From positions 93,718,499 to 93,782,498 of the forward strand of contig NC_090246.1 in NCBI RefSeq assembly GCF_037325665.1: a DNA stretch of 64,000 bases, given 5' to 3'. Each line of letters starts with the position of its first letter. Positions within the stretch are counted from its first letter, which is position 1. This DNA is from Littorina saxatilis (taxonomy: Eukaryota; Mollusca; Gastropoda; Littorinimorpha; Littorinidae). Under the pieces are notes generated by a model that worked only from the letters and a program-made list of their open reading frames with translations, was not told where the DNA came from and did no database searches. Positions 1 through 12,300 of this stretch are shown here, in pieces. Both the position numbers and the translations under genes were made by a program.

Positions 1-68
1 GTTAGTCGCCTCTTACGACATGCTGGGGAGCATCGGGTAAATTCTTCCCCCTAACCCGCGGGGGGTAC
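1..68 (-). mobile_element. Head fragment of the same element at the window edge
   Basis: GTTAGTCGCCTCTTACGACA through CCCGCGGGGGGTA matches 1624-1713. Confidence 0.65.
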
Positions 69-207
69 ACTGCCTCCAATTATGTCCACTAGTGCACAAG
101 ACTAGTGACGTCTTCTTGGTAGTCTTTGTCTAATAACTACCACATGCACACACAAAAACAACAACTGAAGCTTAACAACCCAACACAGAAAATAAAGAAG
201 AATGTAC

Positions 208-374
208 CAAGAGATGTGTAAACTGGGATGGCCATGGAGTCTGGAGTCTTGATGTGGATGTTGCGAATGTTCTCCATACCACCAGGCACAGCAGCCACCA
301 ACTGTTCAGCAGAAGTCACAATGTTCTGCACCAGCTCTGCTGCAGACATGCGGGTACTTCCCACTGTGGCCATC
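208..374 (-). CDS. RSL1D1: RSL1D1 exon 6
   Basis: The exon is 167 nt with acceptor ttttgtcag and donor CTCTTG/gtacat. It encodes MATVGSTRMSAAELVQNIV, the VPGGMENIRNI segment and HIKTPDSMAIPVYTSLG. This is the end of the L1 domain, matching 'IENIV ... KTE.S.ALPIFSS' in vertebrates. The gene continues left of the window. Confidence 0.9.
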
Positions 375-3300
375 CTGACAAAACAAACAATGGAATCAGT
401 TTTGGTAACATGAAACCGATTCTTATAGTCACTGCTTAATAATAATTTCTGACCAAACGTTAATTTTCAGGTTTTCAAATTGCTTCCAAGATAACACATG
501 CAAGCTTGTGCCATTTCTATCAACTGTTCATGCAACAGGGTGAAAACTTACTATGAGCGGAGAACTTTGACAGAACAAGGACTACACTGGGCTAGGATCA
601 AAGACTTTTCAAAGATTTTATCATGTTAAGAATAACTGTGCTGTAACAGACAAAAAAACATCAACATGCAGTAAATAATATTTTGTTTAAGAAATGAACG
701 TATTTGGCACTAAAGTTTACTGACTTTTTGTGCACACAGTTACATATCTAAATAAAATCTTTTCTGTTGCTGCAAACTGGTCTGAATGGAGAAGTTGCCT
801 CGGGAAATTTCTATTTCAACACTTTTAAACAATGTCTGACAGGGATAACTTTCATCATCCTTGGCAACTTCTACAATCCAGTGCAAAGCTATTGATATAA
901 TTCTGAGAAACTCTTACCCTACTGGTCCTTTTCCAGAGAATACACACCGACTGTTGTTGATGGCAGCTTCAAACTCTGCTTTCAAATCTTTTGCATCCAT
1001 TCTCACTTGAACAGGAAGTCTGGAACATCAGACAATAAAAGACAGATTTTATGACACTGTTAAACTTTCTTTATTCTTTCTTTATTTGGTGTTTAACGTC
1101 GTTTTCAACCACGAAGGTTATATCGCGACGAGGGAAAGGGGGGAGATGGGATAGGGGAAAGGGGGGGGAGATGGGATAGAGCCACTTGTTAAGTGTTTCT
1201 TGTTCACAAAAGCACTATTAAAAAAATTGCTCCAGGGGCTTGCAACGTAGTACAATATATGACCTTACTGGGAGAATGCAAGTTTCCAGTACAAAGGACT
1301 AAACATTTTTTACATACTGCTTGACTAAAATCTTTACAAACATTGACTATATTCTATACAAGAACCACTTAACAAGGGTAAAAGGAGAAACAGAATCCGT
1401 TAGTCGCCTCATACGACATGCGGGGTGCAGAGAAATAAGGATGTGGAAAAGAAGACTTTTGGTAAGTGAAATAAAGGTGATGGATCCAGTCAGGTAGAAA
1501 TAAGACAACAAGAAAAGAATTGGAAAACTGCAGGGAATAGTAGGGAGAGTTTTCTTGGAAGGAAATATAGGTGAAAGGACTGGTAAGGCAGAAATAAGAT
1601 AAAAGAAGAGAAGAAACAGAACCGTTAGTCGCCTCTTACGACATGCTGGGTAGCATCGGGTAAATTCTTTCTAGTCCCAACCAATATGGGACTCCCCTTA
1701 ACCCGCGGGGGGTATACACATCGCACTGGCCTATATAGTAAATACTCAATCTCGAGAATATTCCAGACCGAACATGATACAACTAAAATTAGATGAACTG
1801 TCCATGGACTAGAATAGTGACATTCTCTGTGACGTACATCAAAAGTGCCGACGCACTTCATCCGAGCGAACGCCAGGAACCCACGACTCAAAACAACGTG
1901 GTAAACAACTTGTTTTGACAGGACTAGAAAGTTCACCTGCATTCTCGTCCAAACATAAATATTGTGTTTACAAAATATAATATCGGTATTTTCCCACAAA
2001 GTACAAATAAGTCAACTACATGCAACACACAAAACTGAACCAAAGTTCAGCAACGGCAGTGTTTCCTAACAATGGGTATTGGTCACTCTTTTTATATTTA
2101 GTCAAGTTTTGACTAAATATTTTAACATCGAGGGGGAATCGAAACGAGGGTCGTGGTGTATGTGCGTGTGTGTGTGTGTGTCTGTGTGTGTGTGTGTGTG
2201 TAGAGCGATTCAGACTAAACTACTGGACCGATCTTTATGAAATTTGACATGAGAGTTCCTGGGTATGAAATCCCCGAACGTTTTCTTCATTTTTTTGATA
2301 AATGTCTTTGATGACGTCATATCCGGCTTTTCGTGAAAGTTGAGGCGGCACTGTCACGCCCTCATTTTTCAACCAAATTGGTTGAAAGTTTGGTCAAGTA
2401 ATCTTCGACGAAGCCCGGACTTCGGTATTGCATTTCAGCTTGGTGGCTTAAAAATTAATTAATGACTTTGGTCATTAAAAATCTGAAAATTGTAAAAAAA
2501 AATAAAAAATTATAAAACGATCCAAATTTACGTTTATCTTATTCTCCATCATTTGCTGATTCCAAAAACATATAAATATGTTATATTCGGATTAAAAACA
2601 AGCTCTGAAAATTAAATATATAAAAATTATTATCAAAATTAAATTGTCCAAATCAATTTAAAAACACTTTCATCTTATTCCTTGTCGGTTCCTGATTCCA
2701 AAAACATATAGATATGATATGTTTGGATTAAAAACACGCTCAGAAAGTTAAAACAAAGAGAGGTACAGAAAAGCGTGCTATCCTTCTTAGCGCAACTACT
2801 ACCCCGCTCTTCTTGTCAATTTCGCTGCCTTTGCCATGAGCGGTGGACTGACGATGCTACGAGTATACGGTCTTGCTGAAAAATGGCAGCTACTTGACTA
2901 AATATTGTATTTTCGCCTTACGCGACTTGTTTAGAGTTGTCTCCCTTGTTACCAAGGAGACGCGTACAGCGTTACCAGCCCTGAACAAGGGTTAATTGCT
3001 ATATGTGAGTTGGGTAAGATATGTAATTTAATTAAAACTTTCTTGACATAGTCTCTATGAAAAATTTAAAGTAATTTTCTGACCACACATAAGGCCGAAA
3101 CTGGGCGAATGAAGTTGCTGCTGTTTGGCGTGTGCGTAGAAACAGAATGGGATTCTATGAACTACCTGAGCAGTCGGTATTACCTCAGTCTGACGTGCTT
3201 TCTCAACAACCTGCTTGGAATCTGACAGGGATAACTTCAGTCATCATCAGTAATTTGACTTGCTCATGATGATGATCAGTTCTCTCTCCAAGTTTCATGA

Positions 3301-6300
3301 TGGCAGATAATGCGTGGTACAGTGATTTGTTCGAGAAGCGCCATGCAGGCTCCATACCTCCGTCTTCAGCCCTCTAGGTTTTCTGTAGGGGTTGCCCCAC
3401 CCTTAGCTCCTGGCCCGTATGTCCTACCCTGGGAGCACAAGGGGGATTGTTTCTCCGAGGATCCCACCCCGGTTGAAGCTTTTACTCAGGTTGCTCCCTC
3501 CCCAAGAATAGCTGCCTTACTGGGCTGACGAGTCCATTCTGCCCGGCTAGTTCCCCATAGCTGGAATGCCTTCGTCCGCCATTGCAGCCGTTGGGAGAAA
3601 AAGTAAATATTTAAATCTCCTCTTCCGCCTGCTTTGCCGTTGAGGCCCGGATATCCTGCCGGTGCAGGGATTTGACTTTGGAGTTTGCTTCTCCTAGACC
3701 AGTTGCCTGCCATGGCTACATTCTGAGTCTGGTCTACTCAGTAGGACATCCTCCTCCGCCTTCACAGCCGTTGGGAATTCTCTTCCTCATCCGCCTGTTC
3801 CACCGTTGGGATGCCCTGAAGGTGCTATTTGCCCATAGCTGGGAGATCTGTTCGTGGACACCAGGTCGCACGTCATGGGGGCAGATCCTCCTCCCCGATC
3901 CGCCTTGCTTAGCCTGGGGGCTCGCGCTACCCAGTTTCCAGGGCTGCCAGCGTGGAGGCGCAAGGTCGGTCTTGAGACAAGCAGTACTTATCTAGTCCGG
4001 AGGGATTACACCACAATGGATACCTCGCTTAGACTGCAGCTAATGTCATAACAGCCGTCACATACAACACAGACAAGCGCAGGCAGAGCAGCAAGCAGGT
4101 ACAGGCTATATGCAACCAACCACCATGACACAGCCTACAACCCTAGACTAGGGTGGTCCAAGGGAGGGCATCCTATTGATACCCCACTACCCGCACACAC
4201 CAAGCACACATTCATCCCCTGGAGTCTATATCCTTGAGGTGGATAGAGGCTCCTTAGTGCCCCAGGACTTGCTCATTAAAATAGACATTTAACCCTTAGG
4301 CTGGTTGTCGCGACATATGTCGCGCTACTTTACGTATACTGTCACCCGGTTGTCACGACATATGTCGCGCTACTGGCTCAGTCTGTTTGGTCGGTTCCGA
4401 TTACCTCCCATGGATGCGAAAACCTATATGACCGTTTTTTTGTTATTTTTCTCTCTGTTAATTCACCAGTGGCTTTGTAACATGTGTTACAGAATTGCAC
4501 CAGTGTAAGGGTTAACACTGAGCTTTGTTAACTCACCTTTTCCTGCCAAAGAAGGCTTTTCCAAGATAGGATGGCAGCAATCGAATGATCCTGGCATCAG
4601 CAAGGAAAACATCAAATCTGTTGGACAGGTTCCGCTTTGCCTCAAACGGTTTGTGTTCCAGTTTCAGCGCCTTCAGTGGTATGATCTGTAACGAACAAAA
4701 TGTAAGGCAAAAAATAAACAAGAAGAGCAAACGCTCGATCGAGTCACTTTCGCAGTTCTGAATATTATATGAGGCATCAGATGGACAGGAAGAAATTGCT
4801 ATTCACAACACAATGCATACCTGAAGCATACCTGTGACCTTGAAAAAGGTCAAAGGTCACCAAAGCAGACGTCAAAGTGTAGAGGTCACTGGGAGTCACG
4901 TTCACATAAAATTTGAGCCCGGTCACTTTTATAGTTTCCGAGAAAAGCCCAACGTTAAGTTGTGTGTTGCCGAACAGAAAAGGCTAGTTATCTCCCTTGT
5001 TTTTCTGATAACGTTCGTAAAAGGCTACAGATGTAAATACTTTGATGTAAAGAATAATCCTACAAAGTTTCAATCACATCCGATGAACTTTGTCAAAGAT
5101 ATAAAATGTCTAATTTTTCCTTTGACGCTGACCTGTGACCTTGAAAAAGGTCAAAGGTCAACGAAACCATCGTTAAAGTGTAGAGGTCATTGGAGGTCAC
5201 GACTAAACAAAATATGAGCCCGATCGCTTTGATAGTTTCCGAGAAAAGTCCAACGTTAAGGTGGTGTCTACGGACGGCCGGCCGGCCGGATGGCCGGCCG
5301 GACAGACTAACACTGACCGATTACATAGAGTCACTTTTTCTCAAGTGACTCAAAAAGTCCGTTTACTGTAACATAGGCCAAAAAAATAGGGTCGGTAGGT
5401 CGGGATTTTTTTCCCTCCCCCCCCCCCCAAAACCACATATTTTTAAGTTATTTTGCCAAAAAAACAGACTTTTCCCCCCCCAAATGCCCCCCCAAAAAGT
5501 CTAGGGTCGCACGAAAAAATAGGGTCGGTCGGGATACCGTAAACACTTTTTTTTTCCCCTAATGAATAAAATCTATCCAGTTTTTGAAACTAAAATATCT
5601 GTCTATTGATAAAAACTTGCCAAACTCATGAACAAATATAGCTATTCTGATGGACACGTGGGGGAATTCGAGGGCTGTGATTGGATGGTCTCACACATCC
5701 CTTTTCCGATCATCAAAGCATAATGCTACGGAAGTCGGCCATTTTTGCCAATATCCAAAAGCATATTGTCAACTAGAGGAATACTCGGCGGGGTGAATCG
5801 CGAGACAGAGACAGACAGCGTGGCGGTTCACCACAATCACCTTTGAAGGCGAAGTCCTCTCAAACGGGATTGAGAATTTTAGAGCTTATTTCTAAGCCCT
5901 ATATTATCAGTTATGGCTTCTCAAATGCCAGAACATACAGACAGACCCCATCACAAACAGAACTCTACAATCCACAGGTGTTGCCTCCACACACACACAC
6001 ACAGAAGCCGTATATATCTATGTATATATATAAATATATAGAGATAGATGACAGTGGATTTTTCGATAAATAGATTCGACCTTTGCACTTTTACAGTGAG
6101 GACAACTTACGGGTACATGCAAGGAAAGCCCACAACTTCTAAGGCGAACAACTCTGCAGAGTCTGCTGTGAAGGGCGACGGTAGTCTCCCTGTCACACTC
6201 GACCCCCTTTGAATGAACTTTGTCCCCAAAGTTCCGAACAATGGACCCGCCAAGCTTAGGTCCCTCCCAGGTGGAATGGGAACAGCACGAAAATGATTCA

Positions 6301-9300
6301 GTGGCCTGAACATTTCATGTCGAGTCCCATCGCTGTCGACGACGCCAAATGTAATCGAGTGCCGAAACACCACAATCACCTTTGAAGGCGAAGTCCACTC
6401 AAACGGGATTGAGAATAACTTATGAATTCTCGAATGAAGGCCTGAACATACAGACACACCAAAGCTGCCAGACCACATCACAAACAGAACTCTACAATCC
6501 ACAGGTGTTGCCCACACATACACACAAACACACAGAAAAGCCGTATATGTATATCTATATCTATAAATATATAGAGATTGATGACAGTGTATTTTTCGCG
6601 TGGCTATAAATTGATTCGACCTTTTCACTTTTACACTAAGGATAACTTACGGGTGCAAGGAAAGCGTTCTGGACAGTGCAGTGACATTCTAAAAATAGTA
6701 ACGTAGTAACGGGAATATGGATTGACGCCACACTAAGGAAGGGAGATAAACGCTGAAAACACTGGAGAAGATAAGGAAGAGTTACTGGGAATGGATCCAG
6801 AGAAAAACCCAAACCGGTTCAGCGCTGCGAGCACGTGTTGAAATATCTCATCGATGAGGTTGTGTTCGGGGTGTAGCTGAATACGGACTCCAAATTTGAA
6901 AAAGATCCGAGAACTTTGGCCGTGCATCGCGGACACACACACACACACAGACAGACACAAGTCGTATATATATATAGATAGATAACAAAGACGCATGGTT
7001 CCGGTTTCTTCCACGTGTATAAAGTACACGCATACCTCGCCAGGTTTGTTTATGTGACAAGTCGACAGACGATGCCATTTGCTTTGTGTGTGTTTTTGTT
7101 GTTGCTTAATGTACATGACATACATTACGTGTAAAGTCCAGTTCTTTAACAGGCAACCAACCGTGCAAATTTCCAGAAGCTGCAATCTGAAGCGACCTAT
7201 CTCTTATTCTAGCAGACGATCTCTCCAATGTTTAACACAAAATCAGCAAACTCTCCTGTCACATAGAACGTTCATTTTATAGTGCAATGTTGAAATGAAG
7301 TTACTGGTCTGAAACATTTAGTCGTTTCTTCTGAGACAATCCTTGTTCTCTTATCATCTACAGATTTACCTCAGTCTTCACCACGCGAATTCCCAACAGA
7401 AGTCAGACTTTCGAACATACAATCTACGTAGGCACTCTTAGTCACCCCAAGCATTCAAACGAGCACTTAAAACACACCTCTTCAAGAAATACAACCCCTG
7501 ATTTTGTTTTTCTCAGTCCATCAGTAGGCTACATGTAGTGTATTTGTTGTTTTAGTGATAATGTGATAATGTATATAAACATCAAGGGCTGTTTTCAGAA
7601 TTGTTGATAACATGTTCTGTTTGATTAAGGGTATTCAGCCGTTATTTCCTTGTTTTCACTACCTATTTTATTCATGTTTTTATTACTTAGCTAGTGGAAG
7701 AATTTTTTGTAATGTATGTTTGATGGTGTATGCTTTTAAATAAGCGTTGTTGACTATGAATATAGATGTAAATGCTTGTATAACTGTGTTTTAATTTTAA
7801 ATGTGTCAAGCGCAAAGAGCATAATTGTAAATGCTCATTTATTATTATTATTATTATACGTCATGACGTCATATGATTCCTAGCATATTGACATAATGCT
7901 AAACATCCGGTTATCTCGAGTTTTCTCCGTAATATATGTCCGTGGGTTTTACAATGTTCGGTCATGCGGAAAGGGAACCGTCGTCTGCAATCAACGACAT
8001 GAACCATTCTGGTACTTGTTGCTGACAAAAACATGATTTTAACACAGAATTTAATGTCAGAATAGCTATATAAACAGACCTGTGCACACTCAAAACGTTC
8101 ATCAGTAGTAAACAAACCAAATTTCAGTAGTTTTTAAAATGTTTCAGTAGTAAGCTGTAACGACAGTTCAAGACATAATTCTGCTCACAAAGCACACAAA
8201 CTGGATTTTACGATCTCCAGGTTGTCTTGAGAATAACTCGACTTCCAGCACTGTTGTGCCATTTTCTTCTTCTTTGGTGACAGAGCTGGTGTCTCCTCTT
8301 CACTACCTTTTGTTTGTTTGTTTGTTTGCTAAATAACGCCCAGTCCACCACGAAGGGTTATATCAGGGCGGTGTTGCTTTGACATTTAACGTGCGCCACA
8401 CACAAGACAGAAGTCACAGCACAGGCTTCATGTCTCACACAGTCACATTATTCTGACACCAGACCAACCAGTGCTAGCACTAAACCCATAATGCCAGACG
8501 CCAGGCGGAGCAGCCACTAGATTGCCAATTTTAAAGTCTTAGGTATGACCCAGCCGGGGTTCGAACCCACGACCTCCCGCTCACTGGGCGGACGCCTTAC
8601 CACTAGGCCACCGTGATGCAGTCTCTTCACTATCTGAATCTCGCACTCTTTTTTTCTTTTTCATGTTTCACTTTAATCACAAGTTGCCACGCAGACGCTG
8701 GACGAACTAAGTCTAAGAACAAAGACTCAATGCTGAGAACACGCGCACTTCCGGTAAATCGGAAAACGTCAGCGCAACGGCCAACTAATTGGTCAAAACA
8801 TTTTAAAACAGAATTTTTTTTAATTTTTTTATTTTTTTTTAATTTTTAGTAAAACATCGGAATTTCGGAATTTTAATTACAAATCCGTAGCACCGTATTC
8901 TGCATATAAAAATCGGAGAAATTACGGAGAAACCGTAGATGTGCACAGGTCTGTATAAACGCTATTGTGTTTTCATCGTAGCAATAGCAGGGGTGTTGCC
9001 AGACATTTTCATGTTGGGACATTTGGCCGAAACAGTCAGAAAGCTTTAAGACATCTTGGAAAATGTTCGGCTATTATTTTGGCTCATACAAAGTCACCAC
9101 AACATTGTCATTGAAGCACAAGACTCAAGAGGGGAACACCAATACATACAATCATTGTCTTAGTAACACAGATTACAGGGGCGGAGCAGTTAAGCCAGAG
9201 GGGGGGGGGGGGGGGTACAACCTGGGGTCCAGGGTCCCGTTGGGGGGTCTGGGGGGCAAAGCCCCCCCTGAAGCTGAAGAATGTTAGCTATTTTATAAAC

Positions 9301-12300
9301 AATTTGTGGCTTAACCTTGATTCTAAACATGATCAACTGGTGTCAGCAGCCACTCATTATTTAGCAATCAAAGCCTGACCAATACAAAAATCTGGACAAA
9401 CTTTGGCCGATTTAGGCGAATACTCTTCGGACATTTGGCCGATAGGGACATGAAAGTTTCGGCCAAAGTAAAAAAGAAATCGGCGATTGGCCGAAGGGCC
9501 GACCCAAACGACACCTCTGAATAGGGTCTGATATTTAGACTCGAACAAGTATAATGCGACTCGTCTTCGACTCGTCGGCATTATACTTGTCTCGTCTAAA
9601 TATCGGGCCCTATTGCTATGCTGAAAACACAATAGCTGTTAATAATATGCATCACTGCCGATGTGATCTTATTCTGAAGACATAATTGGTACCAAAATAA
9701 ACAAAAGTTTTGCCATGAAATCTTATAAACACATTGGTGTAACATACTAACAATGTGCACAAGACAACTGGAAAAACAGCATTGCCTCAGTCTGACGTGC
9801 GTTTTCAACAACCTGTGCAGGTATCTGACAGGGATAACTTGGTCATCACTGGCAAGAAGAGCAAACTTTTGTCTGCAATTCAGTACCATCGAAACTTTTA
9901 GTTCCGATCATTAATTTTAATGTTTGGAGAAAATGTGATCTATCGTGAGTTACACTGGGAATGAAAGTGGTAGATGGAATGGTGTGTTGCCTGGTAGTCT
10001 TTGGCCTCAGTTTTACTGGTAGAACAATGAACAAGACAACATAATAAATCGTGTTCATAACAGGGTTGCCTCAGTCTGACGTGCGTTTTCAACAACCTGT
10101 GCAGGAATCTGACAGGGATAACTTTGTCATCACTGGCAACCTGACTGCATCACTAAATATTTCAGTAAAAAAAACAACAAGAAGAGCAAACGCTCGATCG
10201 AGTCACTTTCGCAGTTCTGAATATTATATGAGGCATCAGATGGACAGGAAGAAATTGCTATTCACAACACAATGAGTCACGTTCACATAAAATTTGAGCC
10301 CGGTCACTTTTATAGTTTCCGAGAAAAGCCCAACGTTAAGTTGTGTGTTGCCGAACAGAAAAGGCTAGTTATCTCCCTTGTTTTTCTGATAACGTTCGTA
10401 AAAGGCTACAGATGTAAATACTTTGATGTAAAGAATAATCCTACAAAGTTTCAATCACATCCGATGAACTTTGTCAAAGATATAAAATGTCTAATTTTTC
10501 CTTTGACGCTGACCTGTGACCTTGAAAAAGGTCAAAGGTCAACGAAACCATCGTTAAAGTGTAGAGGTCATTGGAGGTCACGACTAAACAAAATATGAGC
10601 CCGATCGCTTTGATAGTTTCCGAGAAAAGTCCAACGTTAAGGTGGTGTCTACGGACGGCCGGCCGGACAGACTAACACTGACCGATTACATAGAGTCACT
10701 TTTTCTCAAGTGACTCAAAAATGAATTTGAATTTTGATTGTGTAAGTAGCCTCTAAAATTGATACACTCTGTGTGCTGCCATGACAAACTGATATTTGGC
10801 AGACGAGATGTTAACAATGTCATCAAACTTCGGTTCCGCTCATTTAATGTTTAGAGAAATGTGATCTATTGTGAGTTACACTGGAGATGAAATTGGTCTG
10901 CTATACAGTACAGCAGTCCCTGCAATGTACGGCCCCCGGCGTGAGCGGACACCTGACATGTACGGACACATTTGCTCGGCACGGAGTGTTTTCCTTCTAT
11001 ATTTGCCCCCCCCTTAAACGGACACCTGCAAAACGTGGACACGGACACTCATTTTCGGTCCCAACAGCAGGTCATACCTCCAATGTACGGACAGACCATC
11101 GTCAAATTTTCACCACAACAAAATCGATAACAGAGCAGTCCGGCTCTTGGTGCAAAGATCACAGCCGCAATGGCGTGACGACAGTCACTGGTAACTTGAG
11201 TGCACCTGTACCCATCAGGAGGGGGGGTAGTTTTGGTCAGGAGTGGAGTACATGCGAAGATGCCAACATGAAACTGCACTGTGCTCTTTATTCTTGTCTG
11301 TTGGACGTAAACAACAGAAACCACAGTCGATGAAGGTCCTGAGCGAAAGAGAGTGAAAAACCGGCCACAGTTCTCAGCATCGTGTGTCTGTGTGTAACCT
11401 CTTTCATTGACAAGATACTCTTGTTTCCCCTCAGTCTTGACCAGTGAGTCGGTTGCCTAATCTGTGAACCCTTCAGTTGTCTTGCTGTGTCAAAAGTTAC
11501 GACACAGTCAACTGGTTTTGCTCTGAGTGAACAGTTGGAACTGACCTCTCTGGCCACAGCCCAACAGTACATGGCTGGAGGGAGTGAGAGAGAGAGGGAG
11601 GGGGGGGGGGGGGGGGGGGGTAGCTGGCAAAACTCTGTGGGGTGTCCGGTGTCACTGCATGTCAGCAGGAAGAGCATTGGAGAGAAATAGAGAGGTGTAC
11701 TCTTCCACACAATTTCCAAGCATCAGTTGTCACGGCTTGGGGTAGGCATTTGTGAGGAAGAGTGGGAGCTGTGTTATGTACAGTGTATTTCCGACTGAAG
11801 AGTGAAAAGTCACAGCCATGCCACATGATCGGCATGCATGTGCAGTCAATAAAGCCAGACAAGATGAAAATAAATTACATGATTATGACATGCAGCTCTA
11901 TCTGCTGCTATTTATTCAAACTGGTTTTCAAGCTTATTCTTGCAAAGCATCTGCACACGCTCCTCTGTGCTGTGTTTGTGTGGCTACTTTCGTATGTCAG
12001 TGCATGGTGAGTGTGTTCACAGCCTTGAGGATTTATTTTATCTCTTCTTTTCAACACTTTTCATACAAATCATTTTTACAGAACGTTTAAAAAAGTATTA
12101 GGAGTTTATTGTTTAATAGCCACAAGAAGTGATTAGCATAGACTCAATCCTGTTGTTTGTGTGTCTCTGTGTGAGTGTATGGGGGAGGGGGTGGTGTGGT
12201 CACCCCTCCCGTGACCGGACACCTGCAATGTACGGACAGTTTTGCTATGGCCCAAGGGTGTCCCTTCATGAGAGGGACTGCTGTACACAAGAGCCTTTAG

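Larger units (their letters stand above)
7010..9000. repeat. Interspersed duplicated segment, copy 1 (with three insertions)
   Basis: Sequence from GTACACGCATACCTCGCCAG to ATAAACGCTATTGTGTTTTC matches 52976-53640 at high identity. Differences are the LINE (7435-7858) and the CAGACCTG element with its nested SINE (8075-8953). Confidence 0.75.

Noticed and set aside
3523-3560. CTGACGAGTCC resembling a hammerhead ribozyme core.
   Set aside because: No matching GAAA segment or closing stems were found at suitable spacing.
4834-5217. A 127-codon frame repeated with near-identical translation at 15878-16261 and 58146-58529 (shorter at 10272 and 60189).
   Set aside because: The conservation is of the DNA repeat itself: identity does not drop at third positions, it has no domain, and subfamilies delete its start. 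It is a chance frame in the DR1 repeat.
5270-5300. GGCCGGCC runs as a CpG-island promoter.
   Set aside because: They are a variable-length simple repeat present in all copies of the DR1 repeat, not a gene promoter.
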